DNA of 43,807 nt from Fragilaria crotonensis (lineage: Eukaryota; Bacillariophyta; Fragilariophyceae; Fragilariales; Fragilariaceae), in NCBI GenBank assembly GCA_022925895.1, contig JAKSYS010000526.1, positions 1 through 43,807 of the forward strand, in the 5' to 3' direction. Shown here piece after piece: positions 20,262 through 30,352 of the stretch; the stretch's first letter is position 1, and the number at the start of each line of letters is the position of its first letter. The notes under the pieces are model-generated. The model saw nothing but the letters and a program-made list of their open reading frames with translations. It had not been told where the DNA came from and made no database searches. The position numbers and the translations under genes are program-made.

Positions 20262-23200
20262 ATGTCTGACAAAGGTAGATACTCTATCTTGACCGGTGCT
20301 ATCATGCTCATGCGATTGGACATCACGTACGGACCAAGATTATCAAATTGCTGGCTCCCAGCATCAACATTCGTTGAAGCATTAACCAAATTGAACCTCA
20401 TTGATGTTTCCCTCGCCATTGATGTGAGAAAGTTCAACAGCGCCATGTCCAAGTCCCCCTTGCTTGGAGAAGCAATCCATCAATTTGATGGATCCAATAT
20501 GACGGGTGTATTCAGAATTACGTTTCAAAAGACCTTCTTTTACTATTTCACTGAAGAATCAAGGCAGGTTCGGTACCCATTTCCCCTTAACAGTGCATGG
20601 AGGGACAAGGTAATGGAAGCAGCATCAAATGTGCTAGTCGTTCCAAGTACTAGATCGTGCAGAGCTGCTCCTGATATGACGACTACAACTGCTACCGACA
20701 TCGGACAAAACACTGAAGGGCAAGATGCAGAATCTCCAAACAAACGGCCGAGGGTAGGGGATCAAGATGCTGAGCTGCTTGTTGATTCTACTTCGGTTGG
20801 TCTACTATCAGGCTCGTACTGGCCCTGCAGTCCTGAGGCATATCAACTGTTCAAACCGAAGAAAACATGTACTCGGCTTAACGACAACTGCGAAATTGAC
20901 TGCGTTGATGATCTGGATTCTGAAACTCCAATGGAAGCGGTCCAGAGGCGAATCCTGTTGCTTCAAAGTGTTCACGAGAGGGAAGATAATTGGAGAAACG
21001 TTGTAGTTGGTCGCGATGATAACGATGTATGCACCAAGGCCGAGATCTGGGAAATTCGGCAACGAGCAACATTTCTTTGCTATGCCTACCAGTTGGCGCT
21101 CGAAAAAATGAATGAGTGGACGTGGCAAGACTGTTGTTCAAGCGCTTGTCAGCTTTTGAATTCCTTCGGGATGAAGCAAGCAAGCTTCTATAAAACAGTA
21201 TCGAATTGGAACATTGCATTCAGGAAGTACGAAAGCTTCCCGCACCCAAATCTGTCGGTTCAGTGTGGAAAGCAACCACTCCCTCGACTTCTCGAAGTGT
21301 ATCCCTGTGCAAAGGAGCAGATTGTTTCATTCGGTTTGAAGAACTTAGCGCATCTATCAATTGAAGCAGTGTATCAGTTCATTCTTTCGACAGTTGTCCC
21401 GAGACTTGCAGCTTTGTGGATAAAGGAATCACATGACGATGCTGCTACTACTAGTAGTACACCATCTAGTAGCAACAACTCTACCACCGGTGCAAATGAA
21501 GACAATGATGTGGTTTCCTTATTTCTTCGTGCACATAGACTTAAGAAATTTAGCTTCTCAACATCGTGGCGATGGATGCGACTGCTAGGCTTCGACTACA
21601 ACAATCGAAGAAAAAGCTATTATGTCGACGGCCACGAACGCGAGGATGTTGTGGCACATCGACACTCGTTCTGCAAGAATTACCTTACCATGCTTGAACC
21701 CTATTGTCGGCGCTGGATACAGGTTCCTCTGAGTGAAGCTGCAACGATGAAAACATTGGATGCGGATATTGGACACCACTATTTTGATATTATATCTAAC
21801 GAATCACGCGTTGAGTTTCACGTTGACTACTGGCGAAGCTGCCTTGCAAGACTCAAGGCTTCAGAAGAGACACTGCCACATCGGGAAATTGAAGCAACAA
21901 CCAGCATTCGAAAACCAACGTCAGTAAGGCCACTCATGATAATTGGTCAAGACGAATCAGTCTTTTCGCAATACCTCATGTCGTCGAAACAATGGATGGG
22001 ACCGAGGGGACAGGTGGCACTATTGCCGAAGTCTGAGGGTGACGGGTACATGCTTTCTGCATTTGTATCCCGTGAGTTTGGATTTGGAAGACAGATGACA
22101 GAAGACGAGTTAGCAGAAGTCAATATGAGAAGGCAAACGACAGCACTTGGTAGCGGGACTTACCGAGACACGATTGCGGCAATGGAAATATTGGGAACAA
22201 CAAGGAAACCCACTTTAAAAGAATCGCCGTTTGTAAAATCCTTGTTCATTGGTATCAACAATGAAGGATATTGGAACTCATATCATATGAGCTTACAGTT
22301 TGAGGATGTCATCGATTGCGTACGAGTTTTGTACCCCACCTTCGATTTCGTGTTCCTATTCGATCATTCTCAAGGCCATGCTCGCAGACGCGACGGCGCA
22401 CTCAATGCCCTCAGCATGTCAAAGAACTTTGGAGGAGCAGGAGCACAGCAACAAATGAGAGACACGTGCATAGCATCACAAGAGGGTTATCTCGGTTCAC
22501 ACTCACCGTCACTGTCTGTTGGCGATGTCCAATCAATGGTCTTCAAAAATGACGATGACGGCCCTTGGTACTTATCACCAGAGCAAAGGGAATTACAACG
22601 GTATGATAGAACCACAGGGAAAAGTAAGATGGTTGAGAAGACGAAGAAGATACTTCTCCAAGAACTCAATGATAGGGGTGTGACGCTCCAACAGAAACGG
22701 GGATACACGAAAGCAGAGCTCCAGGGATTGGCGAGAGAAAACGGAATTGAGACCGCCAATCAGGTTGACAAACTCCTACCAGGGTGGCAAGGAAAAGCTA
22801 AAGGTCTACTACAAGTTCTGCACGAAAGAGGTCTGTTAGATCCATCGATTTCAGACAAGTACACATTGGAAGGGAAGAAAGATGTCATTTCGGGAAAGTT
22901 TGACTTACAGTTATCGCTTCGCAGAATAATGTCTGAATGTTCGGATTTCAAGAATGAACAGACTGCCCTGCAGCATCTGGGATCACAGCTTGGAGTGCAG
23001 GTGCTTCTGACTCCAAAGTTTCACGCCGAATTGGCTGGGGAAGGCGTTGAATTTAGTTGGGGACACGCGAAGGCATTCTACCGGCGTATTCCTCTTTCTA
23101 AAAAGCGGGGACGAGAGAATTTTAAACAATGTGTGAGAGATTCAACTTGTCCCATCAATGAGTTGACTCAAGGAAGAATGGAAAAGTTTGCAGCACGAGC

Positions 23201-23456
23201 ACGCGCTTATATTTGTACTTACCACCATATATATCAGCAGTCTCAACAGAGAAGGCAACAGGATCATGCAAACGCAAGCATCCCTGCATTTTCAACGTCA
23301 TGTGACGATCCCGTGCTTCTGTCGTACTCAGACATCCAACATGTTTCGAAGCAATTCAAGACACACAGATGTGTCTTGGACTTTGATACTGGCTTCATCT
23401 ATGGTTCACTGAAAGAGGCAAAGCCTTGGAAGGATCATGATGTTGATGCTTCGTGA
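20262..23456 (+). CDS. DDE-superfamily transposase-like protein, single 3.2-kb ORF
   Basis: One uninterrupted frame of 1064 residues. The core resembles a family I recall from fungi and invertebrates whose members share YVDGHEREDVV, a DE pair, an FDNSSNH-like motif followed by MRDT, and a late PKFHCELNPIE block. Here these read YYVDGHEREDVVAHR, GQDESVFSQY (Asp564), LFDHSQGHARRRDGAL (Asp701), QQQMRDT, and PKFHAELAGEGVEFSWGHAK (Glu930), giving a plausible DDE catalytic triad for an RNase H-fold nuclease. The segment YTKAELQGLARENG looks like a SAP-like or helix-turn-helix insert. The first 200 residues are unlike known transposases. The lack of stops or frameshifts suggests a recent or still-active element, or a domesticated gene. 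The immediate 5' inverted repeat fits a mobile origin, but matching right-end terminal repeats and target duplication were not found. Confidence 0.8.
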   Translation: MSDKGRYSILTGAIMLMRLDITYGPRLSNCWLPASTFVEALTKLNLIDVSLAIDVRKFNSAMSKSPLLGEAIHQFDGSNMTGVFRITFQKTFFYYFTEESRQVRYPFPLNSAWRDKVMEAASNVLVVPSTRSCRAAPDMTTTTATDIGQNTEGQDAESPNKRPRVGDQDAELLVDSTSVGLLSGSYWPCSPEAYQLFKPKKTCTRLNDNCEIDCVDDLDSETPMEAVQRRILLLQSVHEREDNWRNVVVGRDDNDVCTKAEIWEIRQRATFLCYAYQLALEKMNEWTWQDCCSSACQLLNSFGMKQASFYKTVSNWNIAFRKYESFPHPNLSVQCGKQPLPRLLEVYPCAKEQIVSFGLKNLAHLSIEAVYQFILSTVVPRLAALWIKESHDDAATTSSTPSSSNNSTTGANEDNDVVSLFLRAHRLKKFSFSTSWRWMRLLGFDYNNRRKSYYVDGHEREDVVAHRHSFCKNYLTMLEPYCRRWIQVPLSEAATMKTLDADIGHHYFDIISNESRVEFHVDYWRSCLARLKASEETLPHREIEATTSIRKPTSVRPLMIIGQDESVFSQYLMSSKQWMGPRGQVALLPKSEGDGYMLSAFVSREFGFGRQMTEDELAEVNMRRQTTALGSGTYRDTIAAMEILGTTRKPTLKESPFVKSLFIGINNEGYWNSYHMSLQFEDVIDCVRVLYPTFDFVFLFDHSQGHARRRDGALNALSMSKNFGGAGAQQQMRDTCIASQEGYLGSHSPSLSVGDVQSMVFKNDDDGPWYLSPEQRELQRYDRTTGKSKMVEKTKKILLQELNDRGVTLQQKRGYTKAELQGLARENGIETANQVDKLLPGWQGKAKGLLQVLHERGLLDPSISDKYTLEGKKDVISGKFDLQLSLRRIMSECSDFKNEQTALQHLGSQLGVQVLLTPKFHAELAGEGVEFSWGHAKAFYRRIPLSKKRGRENFKQCVRDSTCPINELTQGRMEKFAARARAYICTYHHIYQQSQQRRQQDHANASIPAFSTSCDDPVLLSYSDIQHVSKQFKTHRCVLDFDTGFIYGSLKEAKPWKDHDVDAS

Positions 23457-23806
23457 TGTATCGAAGCTTTTATGGAGTGTCGGGGGCATCTGTATCTTTT
23501 CCTTGATTTTAAGTATAGGATTTATTGTATGTAGTACAAATTGTACACAACGTACGCGAGGATGGTTGACCAAGAAACCAGCCGTACCGGTACCACAAGT
23601 GTTCCGTTTACTGGAACCATCCGCACGCGAGACAGGGAGAGTCGCGACGTCTCGAATTGAAACTCGAAACTCGAGTGAGGTAATTGTTGATTGTGTGTCC
23701 CCCATGTCTCCTGTCGTGTTAATGCAATCATAACACTATCAACGGGAGCCTTGTCCGATCAGTTTGGCACCGGGAAGTCCAACCTGTATCGGAATAACAA
23801 AGCGAT
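23457..23806. other. Short intergenic gap
   Basis: A 350-bp gap between the transposase-like gene and the PRP40-like gene. It has a few GTAC words (23531-23600), which would have to include any right end of the element, but no copy of the left inverted repeat was seen. No gene is supported. Confidence 0.45.
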
Positions 23807-26089
23807 ATGAACGACAGCAACAGGCCTTCGAATGGTCAACTACCACCTGATCAAGGATATCGACGAAGGATGCCTCTAGGTCCTCAAGGACGAGGGTTCC
23901 AGCAAGGGTTTGGATTGTATTCGAGGGACAGAGGCTTCCATCCCGGCCGGGGACCACCAAATATGATGGGGAGGGGGGGAGGCCCACCACCTCCACCTCC
24001 ACGGGGTCGAGGGGATCGATTTGGCCAACCTCCGGGTCGAGGCCACTTTTCAGAACGGGATCGCTTCATGGACCGAGGACCGCCTCCCTTGGGTAGGGGA
24101 TTTGACCATGGAAGGGGTATGATTCCCCCGCCGCCTCCTCCACCTCCTCCTCCCACGCAAGGACGTATGGGAATCGGAAGTATTCCTCCCCCGCCTCCAC
24201 CAAGGATGCATCAAGGACATTGGATTCCGCCCCCTCCTAGGACGCCGATGCACATTGCGCAGCAACCGACGAATCCGCACGTCGGTCCCGCAAACTTCAA
24301 TCGCTTCCCTCAGCATGCGCATTATCCGCAACTAATTCAAAATGTACCCCAGCAACAGCAAATGCCGCAGCAAAGGCATCAGCCCCTACATGCACCTGTA
24401 CTTCCATTACAAACATACAATGCGACCACGGCACAGGGAACTAATGCGGTTGCACCACAACCAAGCACACAATCAGCGTCACAGTCACAAATCGACCAAG
24501 CATGGACTGTCCACACTGCGCCGAATTCCATGCAGTTTTTCCATAATCTCATCACGCTGGAAAGTACTTTCACAAAACCAGAGGCCTTGATGCGAGGCGC
24601 TGAAGTTAATAAACCACCGGAGCGACCGTGGATGGAATACAGGGACGCAAAATCCGGGAAAGTGTACTATTCGAATGGTGTTGAGACAAGTTGGGAGAAG
24701 CCTGAAGGTTTTCAGGGGTCAACAGCGCTTACTTCAGAAGAAAAAGATCAAGAGCCGCCGAAGAAAAAGAAAAAAACTATTTCAACGAAGGTACCTGAGT
24801 TTGCCAGCAAATCTGAAGCCATAGCCGGGTTCAAAGGTCTCCTTCTTTCGAAAGACATCCAGCCAACAATGAAATGGAATGATGTTGTCAAAATGTGTTC
24901 ATCTGATCCAACATGGGAAGCCTGCGAAACTCTCACGCAAGGAGAGCGAAGGCAAGCGTTGGCTGAGTATCAAACCAAACGAGCGAATGAGTTGAGAGAT
25001 CTTGAACGGGAAGTACGCATGCGAGCCAAGGAAGCGTTCACCAAGCTTCTCACTGACGTATTACCAACAGTTCACTTGTTCAATCCAGTTTCGTCTCGCT
25101 ATCTAGAGATGCGAGATTATTTGTCTAAGGATGACCGCTTTTTCGCTGTCGACGATGAGCCCACTCGAGAGACCCTTTTCCTTGAGTTCTGCGAGGAAGT
25201 GAGGAAAAGGGATGAAAGAAAGAAAAGAAGCCAAAGAAGAGATTCAAAGCTTTCACTATTTGATTTCCTACGAGAACACCAGGAAGGTGGAAGGTTGACT
25301 TTCGCCTCTACATGGTAAGTGCACGCAAGCATGCTTCTGCTCGTGCAGGTGGCTTGAATCATCTCTGTTTCTAATTTTTTTTGCAGGTCATCGTTTGCAT
25401 CATCGCTCAGTGACGCAAGCAAATCTGATCCTAGATTTCAAACTTCAGACGCGATGTCAGAATCCGATCGGGAGCTCTACTTTTCTGACTTTGTGCTTGA
25501 ATTGCAAGCGGCAGAAGATGAAAAGCGACGACGAGTTCGCGACGCGAAGCATAGAGCCGAAAAAGCACAACGAGAAGAGTATACAGAGCTTCTTGAGGAC
25601 TTGGCAAGGAAGGGCACGCTCCTACCATCTACGAAATGGCGAAGTGTTGAAAATTTGCTGTCTGAACGTCGACCCTTTCAATTGGTCGCAGCGCAAGATC
25701 GTGATACTCCGAGAGAGTTGTTTCAAGACTACATCGATGAGTGGAATGACATATATCGAAGGGATCGAATCTTCCTAACGCGTCTTGTGCAGCCATCGTC
25801 GGGCATCGGTGTAAATGTTACCAACGAAACAAGCTATGATGAATTCTGTAAAGTCCTGCTCGACGCAGCCGCACATTCTTCAGAGCAATACAGTCACTTG
25901 CGGTTGATTATGAAGAGCGAAGATCCGATTTCAAGTGCTCGTGTTTACTTCCACGAGCTTGTCAATCGAGTGAATGAAGTTGCTATGACAGCTATGCGCC
26001 GCAACAATCGCCGTGGGTCAGTAAGAGATGACTCCAGCGAAGACGAAGGAGAGATCGTCGAAGATGGTGAGATCAAGGAAGAGGATTAA
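23807..26089 (+). CDS. PRP40: PRP40-like WW/FF-domain splicing factor
   Basis: Two exons, 23807-25314 and 25387-26089 (intron 72 nt, GTAAGT...TTTTGCAG), give 736 residues. The first 230 residues are Gly/Arg/Pro-rich, with long proline runs and a Gln-rich segment. Two WW modules follow: QAWTVHTAP...FTKPEAL (about 231-262) and RPWMEYRDAKSGKVYYSNG...WEKPEGF (about 274-303). A basic KKKKK stretch and a chain of FF domains come next, the first beginning SKSEAIAGFKGLLLSKDI. A second begins RAKEAFTKLL, and further copies lie in exon 2 (EEYTELLEDLARKG..., SYDEFCKVLL). The tail is acidic. WW plus FF order is that of PRP40/PRPF40, a U1 snRNP-associated protein that bridges splice sites and the Pol II tail; TCERG1 is the main alternative. 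The first WW lacks its second Trp and may be weakened. Confidence 0.88.
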
Positions 26090-26480
26090 CGTCGATTAGT
26101 TATTCTCATGGCTGGTGCGATAAATGTTTGGGAATCAATCATAAAGCCATCTGCTAATCGATTGATGGCGAGATTGAGGACGGGGATGAATGACGATGCG
26201 TCCACTATTGGATTGAATGATTGGACTGACGATGCAGTCTGACAAAACATCACAAATGCCGGATGGGGTGTCTTCGAATGCTGGCAGAAAAAGACGTGTG
26301 TGATGGGTTTGGAGGTCGACATAGTGTTGGGATTTCCCCCGTGTTGTTCATCAGTTATTGTGTGTGATCTGTCGGATTTCTGCGTTATGAGATAGTTCCT
26401 ATGCCGCGGCTTATTGATTTTGAACTTCGGATGTACTCCAGTTTGCTTCGCTGGGACGTTCTCAACAATATTATGAGAAT
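26090..26480. other. Convergent spacer, no supported gene
   Basis: A 391-bp gap between the ends of the convergent PRP40-like and ARM-repeat genes. A 78-codon minus-strand ATG frame (26086-26322) overlaps the PRP40 stop codon. It has no recognisable motif and is not called. Confidence 0.45.
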
Positions 26481-28098
26481 TTACATGGATGGAGCGAGCA
26501 TAAGCACACCGTACAATGCCGCCCGCTTTAGTTCAACGTCCCCATCAACTGATGTCCCATACCTGGACAGAGCCTGAATGAGTCCCTTATACTTGGCTAC
26601 GCGTTTCGATGCGGATGAGTGGTTGGCAATTAGAAGAATTGAGCGCACTGCCTCTCGTTGTTCACTTTCCGATACCCCGCTTTCATTCCCTCGGTTGATG
26701 CACTCGATTAGAGTTTGGACGACCGCATCGTGCGTTGAAATCCGCCTCGCGTTTGCTGCTTCCTGGGACAAGTTTGCTATGGCTTCGAATGCAGAGCAGC
26801 GCACTCTGCTGTTCTTTGACTTGGCCAAACAGAGTAGAGATTCGATGGTAGACTCACTCCTCACCATGAAGAAGCTGTTCGATGCGTTGAGCGACTGTTC
26901 GATGTATGCGCGAGCAGTCCACAACGAAACGTCTATACTTGAGCTCTTCGACATACGTACTAGAGCATCGCATAGAGTTTGATGGCTGCTGTGTCGAGTT
27001 CGCATGTAACAAGACAGGCGTTTGATTGCCCTGGAAGCGATAACGGAACAATCAGTTGCAGGAGAGGACGATCCTATGTCGGCAAGTTGTTCCATTAAGT
27101 TTGAGACTCGTCCTATTGCGTCAGCACTCGATTCTGACACCAAGTTCGAAATTGTCTGCAAAACCCTCATCGTCATGTCAATGCATCCCTCGTTAAGTAG
27201 ATCGACCAATCGGCCAATCAAAACGCCTGACTCAAATGTAACCAGCATGTCGTTGACGAAACTTGCCGAAGACAGGTGCAGCAAACAATGACTCGCACTG
27301 CAGACAATGCCGTGCTCTTTCGAACCAGATGCAGTCTTCAACAACTCGAGGAACCCACTGGTCTTGGTGATTGCTTCTTTATTCCTGGAATCGACGACAA
27401 GGTTGGCCAGGAGAGCTAATGCATTTTCTTGACAGGCGTCAGCTGATTCAATGACGGCTTCCACTAAACCTGGGAATCGAGCAACAATAGGTTTGCTCTC
27501 TCGATGCATGGCAATGTTGCGCAACGCAAATAGTGTGCTGTTTTGACAATCAACCATCCCGTTTCGCAAGAATCGTACCATCGCGATCAAAAGAAGGTCA
27601 GCGTCCTTCATCTGTGACAGAGAAAGTCCTTCTGGATTGCTTCTCTGCAGAAGTCTTGTCGCTGTCATTTTCGAGCGAGTGAAGCCAGGCGAGCTCGATG
27701 CAATGATCACAAGAAGTGGAAGCAGTATAGCACCATGTTGACCAAAGGAAGCAGCTGCGATTGCATCTGAACACTTGTATATGCTTTCCATAAGGCGGCA
27801 GAGACGATCGGTTTCCCAGGGAGCCATAATCACTAGCTACTGCCCGACGGAGGCAATTGCAAATAATGAGATCTGCACCAAGCTTGATTTCTTCGTTGTG
27901 GACGTCTTCGTCATCGTGCTCAAACGAGATGAGTGCTAACGTGAGGACGCTACCCCTTGCCTTATCGGTGGAAGCACATTTTAGAGCTGGAATTATACAA
28001 CAGATTAGCCTCGTGATTCACAATCATTTGGCGCTTTTGACGAGCTTACCTTCAAGCAAACGCTGCGATTGCACCAGATGGAGTGATTGCTTCGTCAT
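26481..28098 (-). CDS. Armadillo-repeat protein, reading frame broken near its start
   Basis: The long minus-strand frame from ATG 27827 to 26481 encodes about 448 residues of alpha-helical repeats (VEAVIESADACQENALALLANLV, SRVRCSAFEAIANLSQEAA) typical of ARM/importin-type scaffolds. Upstream sequence also looks coding: exon 28098-28050 (MTKQSLHLVQSQRLLE) splices over a 63-nt intron (GTAAGC...TTCCAG) to 27986. That gives ALKCASTDKARGSVLTLAL...LRRAVASDYGSL in a frame one nucleotide out of register with the main frame. Reasonable explanations are a one-base deletion or assembly error around 27811-27830, an unusual 46-nt intron (GTGCAG...AGCTAG), or a true start at 27827 with the upstream part being another transcript. 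Partner and function are unknown. Confidence 0.65.
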
Positions 28099-28535
28099 GC
28101 CTGGTTCGTTCACGACAAGGCAGCATGAGTTTTTGGAAAAGAAAATCGGCTAAGGGTGATGACCTACAGATGGAGAAACGGCTAGTTTGGCCTTGTGAAT
28201 AGACGAGTAGGGCACTGTCCTACCAATAACGTCAAAACCCGACTTATAGAATTACAGATTTGAAACGAGAAATCACGCTTTAATTCGACACCATTTGTTA
28301 CATAGGTGTACCAGAGGAACGGATCCAGTGATAAATGAGCTGCTGCTCAACTTTTCCAGGTGGTGACTTTTGTTCTACTGTACGACGATCGGCATTCGTT
28401 GTAGGCCTCGTCGACGATGCACCATAGGTTACAAATAGTTGCGCCACACGATCGTGGGCGAACGTTTTCGGCATGCATCATCATGTTGTCAGTACGACAA
28501 CAGACTCAGGACGACCTGGACTGTGCAGATTATCA
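28099..28535. other. Intergenic region between two minus-strand genes
   Basis: A 437-bp gap between the TSR3 stop codon and the probable first exon of the ARM-repeat gene. The frame of that exon stays open for some codons upstream (LVVNEPG before the ATG), so its true start could lie further out. Nothing else was recognised. Confidence 0.4.
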
Positions 28536-29348
28536 TCAACCAGTTTCATTCAAATTAATCTCGTCATTCTCGTGCTTTTGGATGGTATTTCCAAACGAAT
28601 CCAATTCTGAGTCATCGTCTGATTCGTAAAAGTCTTCATAGTTTTCGTTCTCCATCGATGGCAATTCTCCTAATATCTCGTGAGATTCCTGTTGTTCTCG
28701 CTCGGCTTGCTCAAGCCACTCGTTCTGTCGATGCACGACTTCTTCAGAGTTCTCGCAACTCGCATAAATATCAAGCAGCTCCTGATTAAGTCTAATGAAC
28801 TCCATGCCCCAAGAAAATTCTTGTAGAATTGCCATTGCAGCGTCAACCCTTCCACAGATGTAAAGGGTTGCGGCTCCGGCCTCAACACAGGAGAGTTTAC
28901 TTGGACGACCATAATTGACTGTATTGGCGGCAACCAAGAATGGCAGCAATCGATGGTGCCCGGCCTGCATCTGTGAGAAGGGAATCTCCGCGATTCTAGC
29001 CCAGGAGCAGTCAATCAGCGAAATGCCGAATCGCTCCAGAATTTCTGAATCAGCAGGACTGACCGCAGTCGTTCCTAGCGGACTGAGCACTATCCCTCGA
29101 AAGGGCTGTTTCAGAGGCATTGACTGAAACATCTTTCGCTTGACTAGTCTCGCACCAGTACATCGCTTTGGATCACATTGAGCGAAGTCCCATAGGCGCA
29201 ACGTCAGACCAGAGAGTGGATTTGACGGTATCTCGGACGAGCAGTACTGGTCTGTATTTCGTTGTTGTACCTCTTGAGCAGATGCGCCTCCATGTGCTCG
29301 TGACCTTTGACTTCCTCTACTTCCACTTCCTTTCTTTCCCTTGGTCAT
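28536..29348 (-). CDS. TSR3: TSR3, 18S rRNA aminocarboxypropyltransferase
   Basis: Single exon, 270 residues from ATG 29348; the frame opens four codons earlier with a GTG. TSR3 transfers the aminocarboxypropyl group of S-adenosylmethionine to the hypermodified pseudouridine of 18S rRNA, a late cytoplasmic step of 40S maturation. Landmarks in order are LRLWDFAQCDPKRCTGARLVK, FRGIVLSPLG, VSPADSEILERFGISLIDCSW, GHHRLLPFLVAANTVNYGRP, LSCVEAGAATLYICG and FSWGMEFIRLNQELLDIYASC. These are the SPOUT-like core and substrate loop of the family. The N terminus is basic and the C terminus acidic (YESDDDSELDSF), both usual. It lies upstream of, and on the same strand as, the ARM-repeat gene. Confidence 0.96.
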   Translation of the reverse strand: MTKGKKGSGSRGSQRSRAHGGASAQEVQQRNTDQYCSSEIPSNPLSGLTLRLWDFAQCDPKRCTGARLVKRKMFQSMPLKQPFRGIVLSPLGTTAVSPADSEILERFGISLIDCSWARIAEIPFSQMQAGHHRLLPFLVAANTVNYGRPSKLSCVEAGAATLYICGRVDAAMAILQEFSWGMEFIRLNQELLDIYASCENSEEVVHRQNEWLEQAEREQQESHEILGELPSMENENYEDFYESDDDSELDSFGNTIQKHENDEINLNETG

Positions 29349-30352
29349 GATACACCCCACAAGTGTTCAAGGCTGTGTAATGCTTTTACCTTTGGGTAGG
29401 AGTCTGTTTAAGTTGGCTCGTGGCATGCGGCCTTGATTATGTCGAACTTTCTGAGTCGGGAATTTTGCAAGTTGTTTTTTCTCGATGACCGGTCGCCGGT
29501 TAGACACGTCGTACTATCGTACTGTAGTGAACGAGACTGCCTACGGTAGTCCAAATACTGTATGCACAGGACACGTGGTCATCACGTCATCAGTCATGCG
29601 TTACGACTTACTCCGATACGAATTAACTTGTGCGACATACGACATGCTAGCTCGGTACGGAGTATTCGGTACAAATACCTGTACAAGTATCACATACAAC
29701 ATTTGAGGGACTCGAAGTTTGAAATGATGTGGCCAGTTAGAGTATAGTAAAAAATGGATGAATAATACTTAAATCTCGTGCATCCGATAGTATGCCGTAT
29801 GCATTATATACGTGTACCAGGTACCATCAGAAAATGCTTCACTACGGCATGAAAATACAACATTGTCTCCCATCTTGAACCTGAACGGTCGCCAAGACAT
29901 TCATGGAAAAAAAGATCCGGGTTCTTCATGATTCCCCGTCGAACGTCGAACCATCGCAGACTTTATTAGACTCCCGTTAAGTCGTCGAACGACACCGTAA
30001 CAAAAAACTGCGCTGTCGGCTGATGCCACCACAATAGCATCGCAAAAGGATTCTTGTTGCGACAACCTTCTTGCCACGCCACCTCGACTCCCCTTCTTGA
30101 CTTGCGAAAGAAGGAAGCGAGAGAAGGAGTAGCGTGGAGCGTAGTGAACGACAGAGTGCGGATTCATTTGGCGGTGTTATTTGAATTGCAGAACGAGCGC
30201 CCATCCTGTGGCGAAGGCGAACTCTAGACTTTTTCAAGCCGTACCGTACAAATTCACCGGGGAATATCGTCTGATTTCTGCGTCATATAAAGGGATCAAA
30301 AGGCGCTGACGATCGATAGAAACCATAGAGCACTATCTTCACGGAGGCCACG
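29349..30352. other. Divergent intergenic region, no gene seen
   Basis: One kilobase between the divergent TSR3 and TRF4-like genes. From 29500 to 29830 it is rich in GTAC words, including a GTGTACCAGGTACC stretch near 29812. The minus-strand frames at 29901-30237 look incidental. Both promoters should lie here, but no element could be named. Confidence 0.45.

Noticed and set aside
26086-26322. 78-codon minus-strand ATG frame between convergent genes
   Set aside because: Short, overlaps the PRP40 stop, no motif, and lies in a probable shared 3' untranslated region.
27811-27817. GGGAAAC heptamer at the ARM gene frame break as a -1 programmed frameshift site
   Set aside because: The heptamer is in the right zero frame, but the downstream protein is in the +1 frame, so -1 slippage would lead to the wrong frame.
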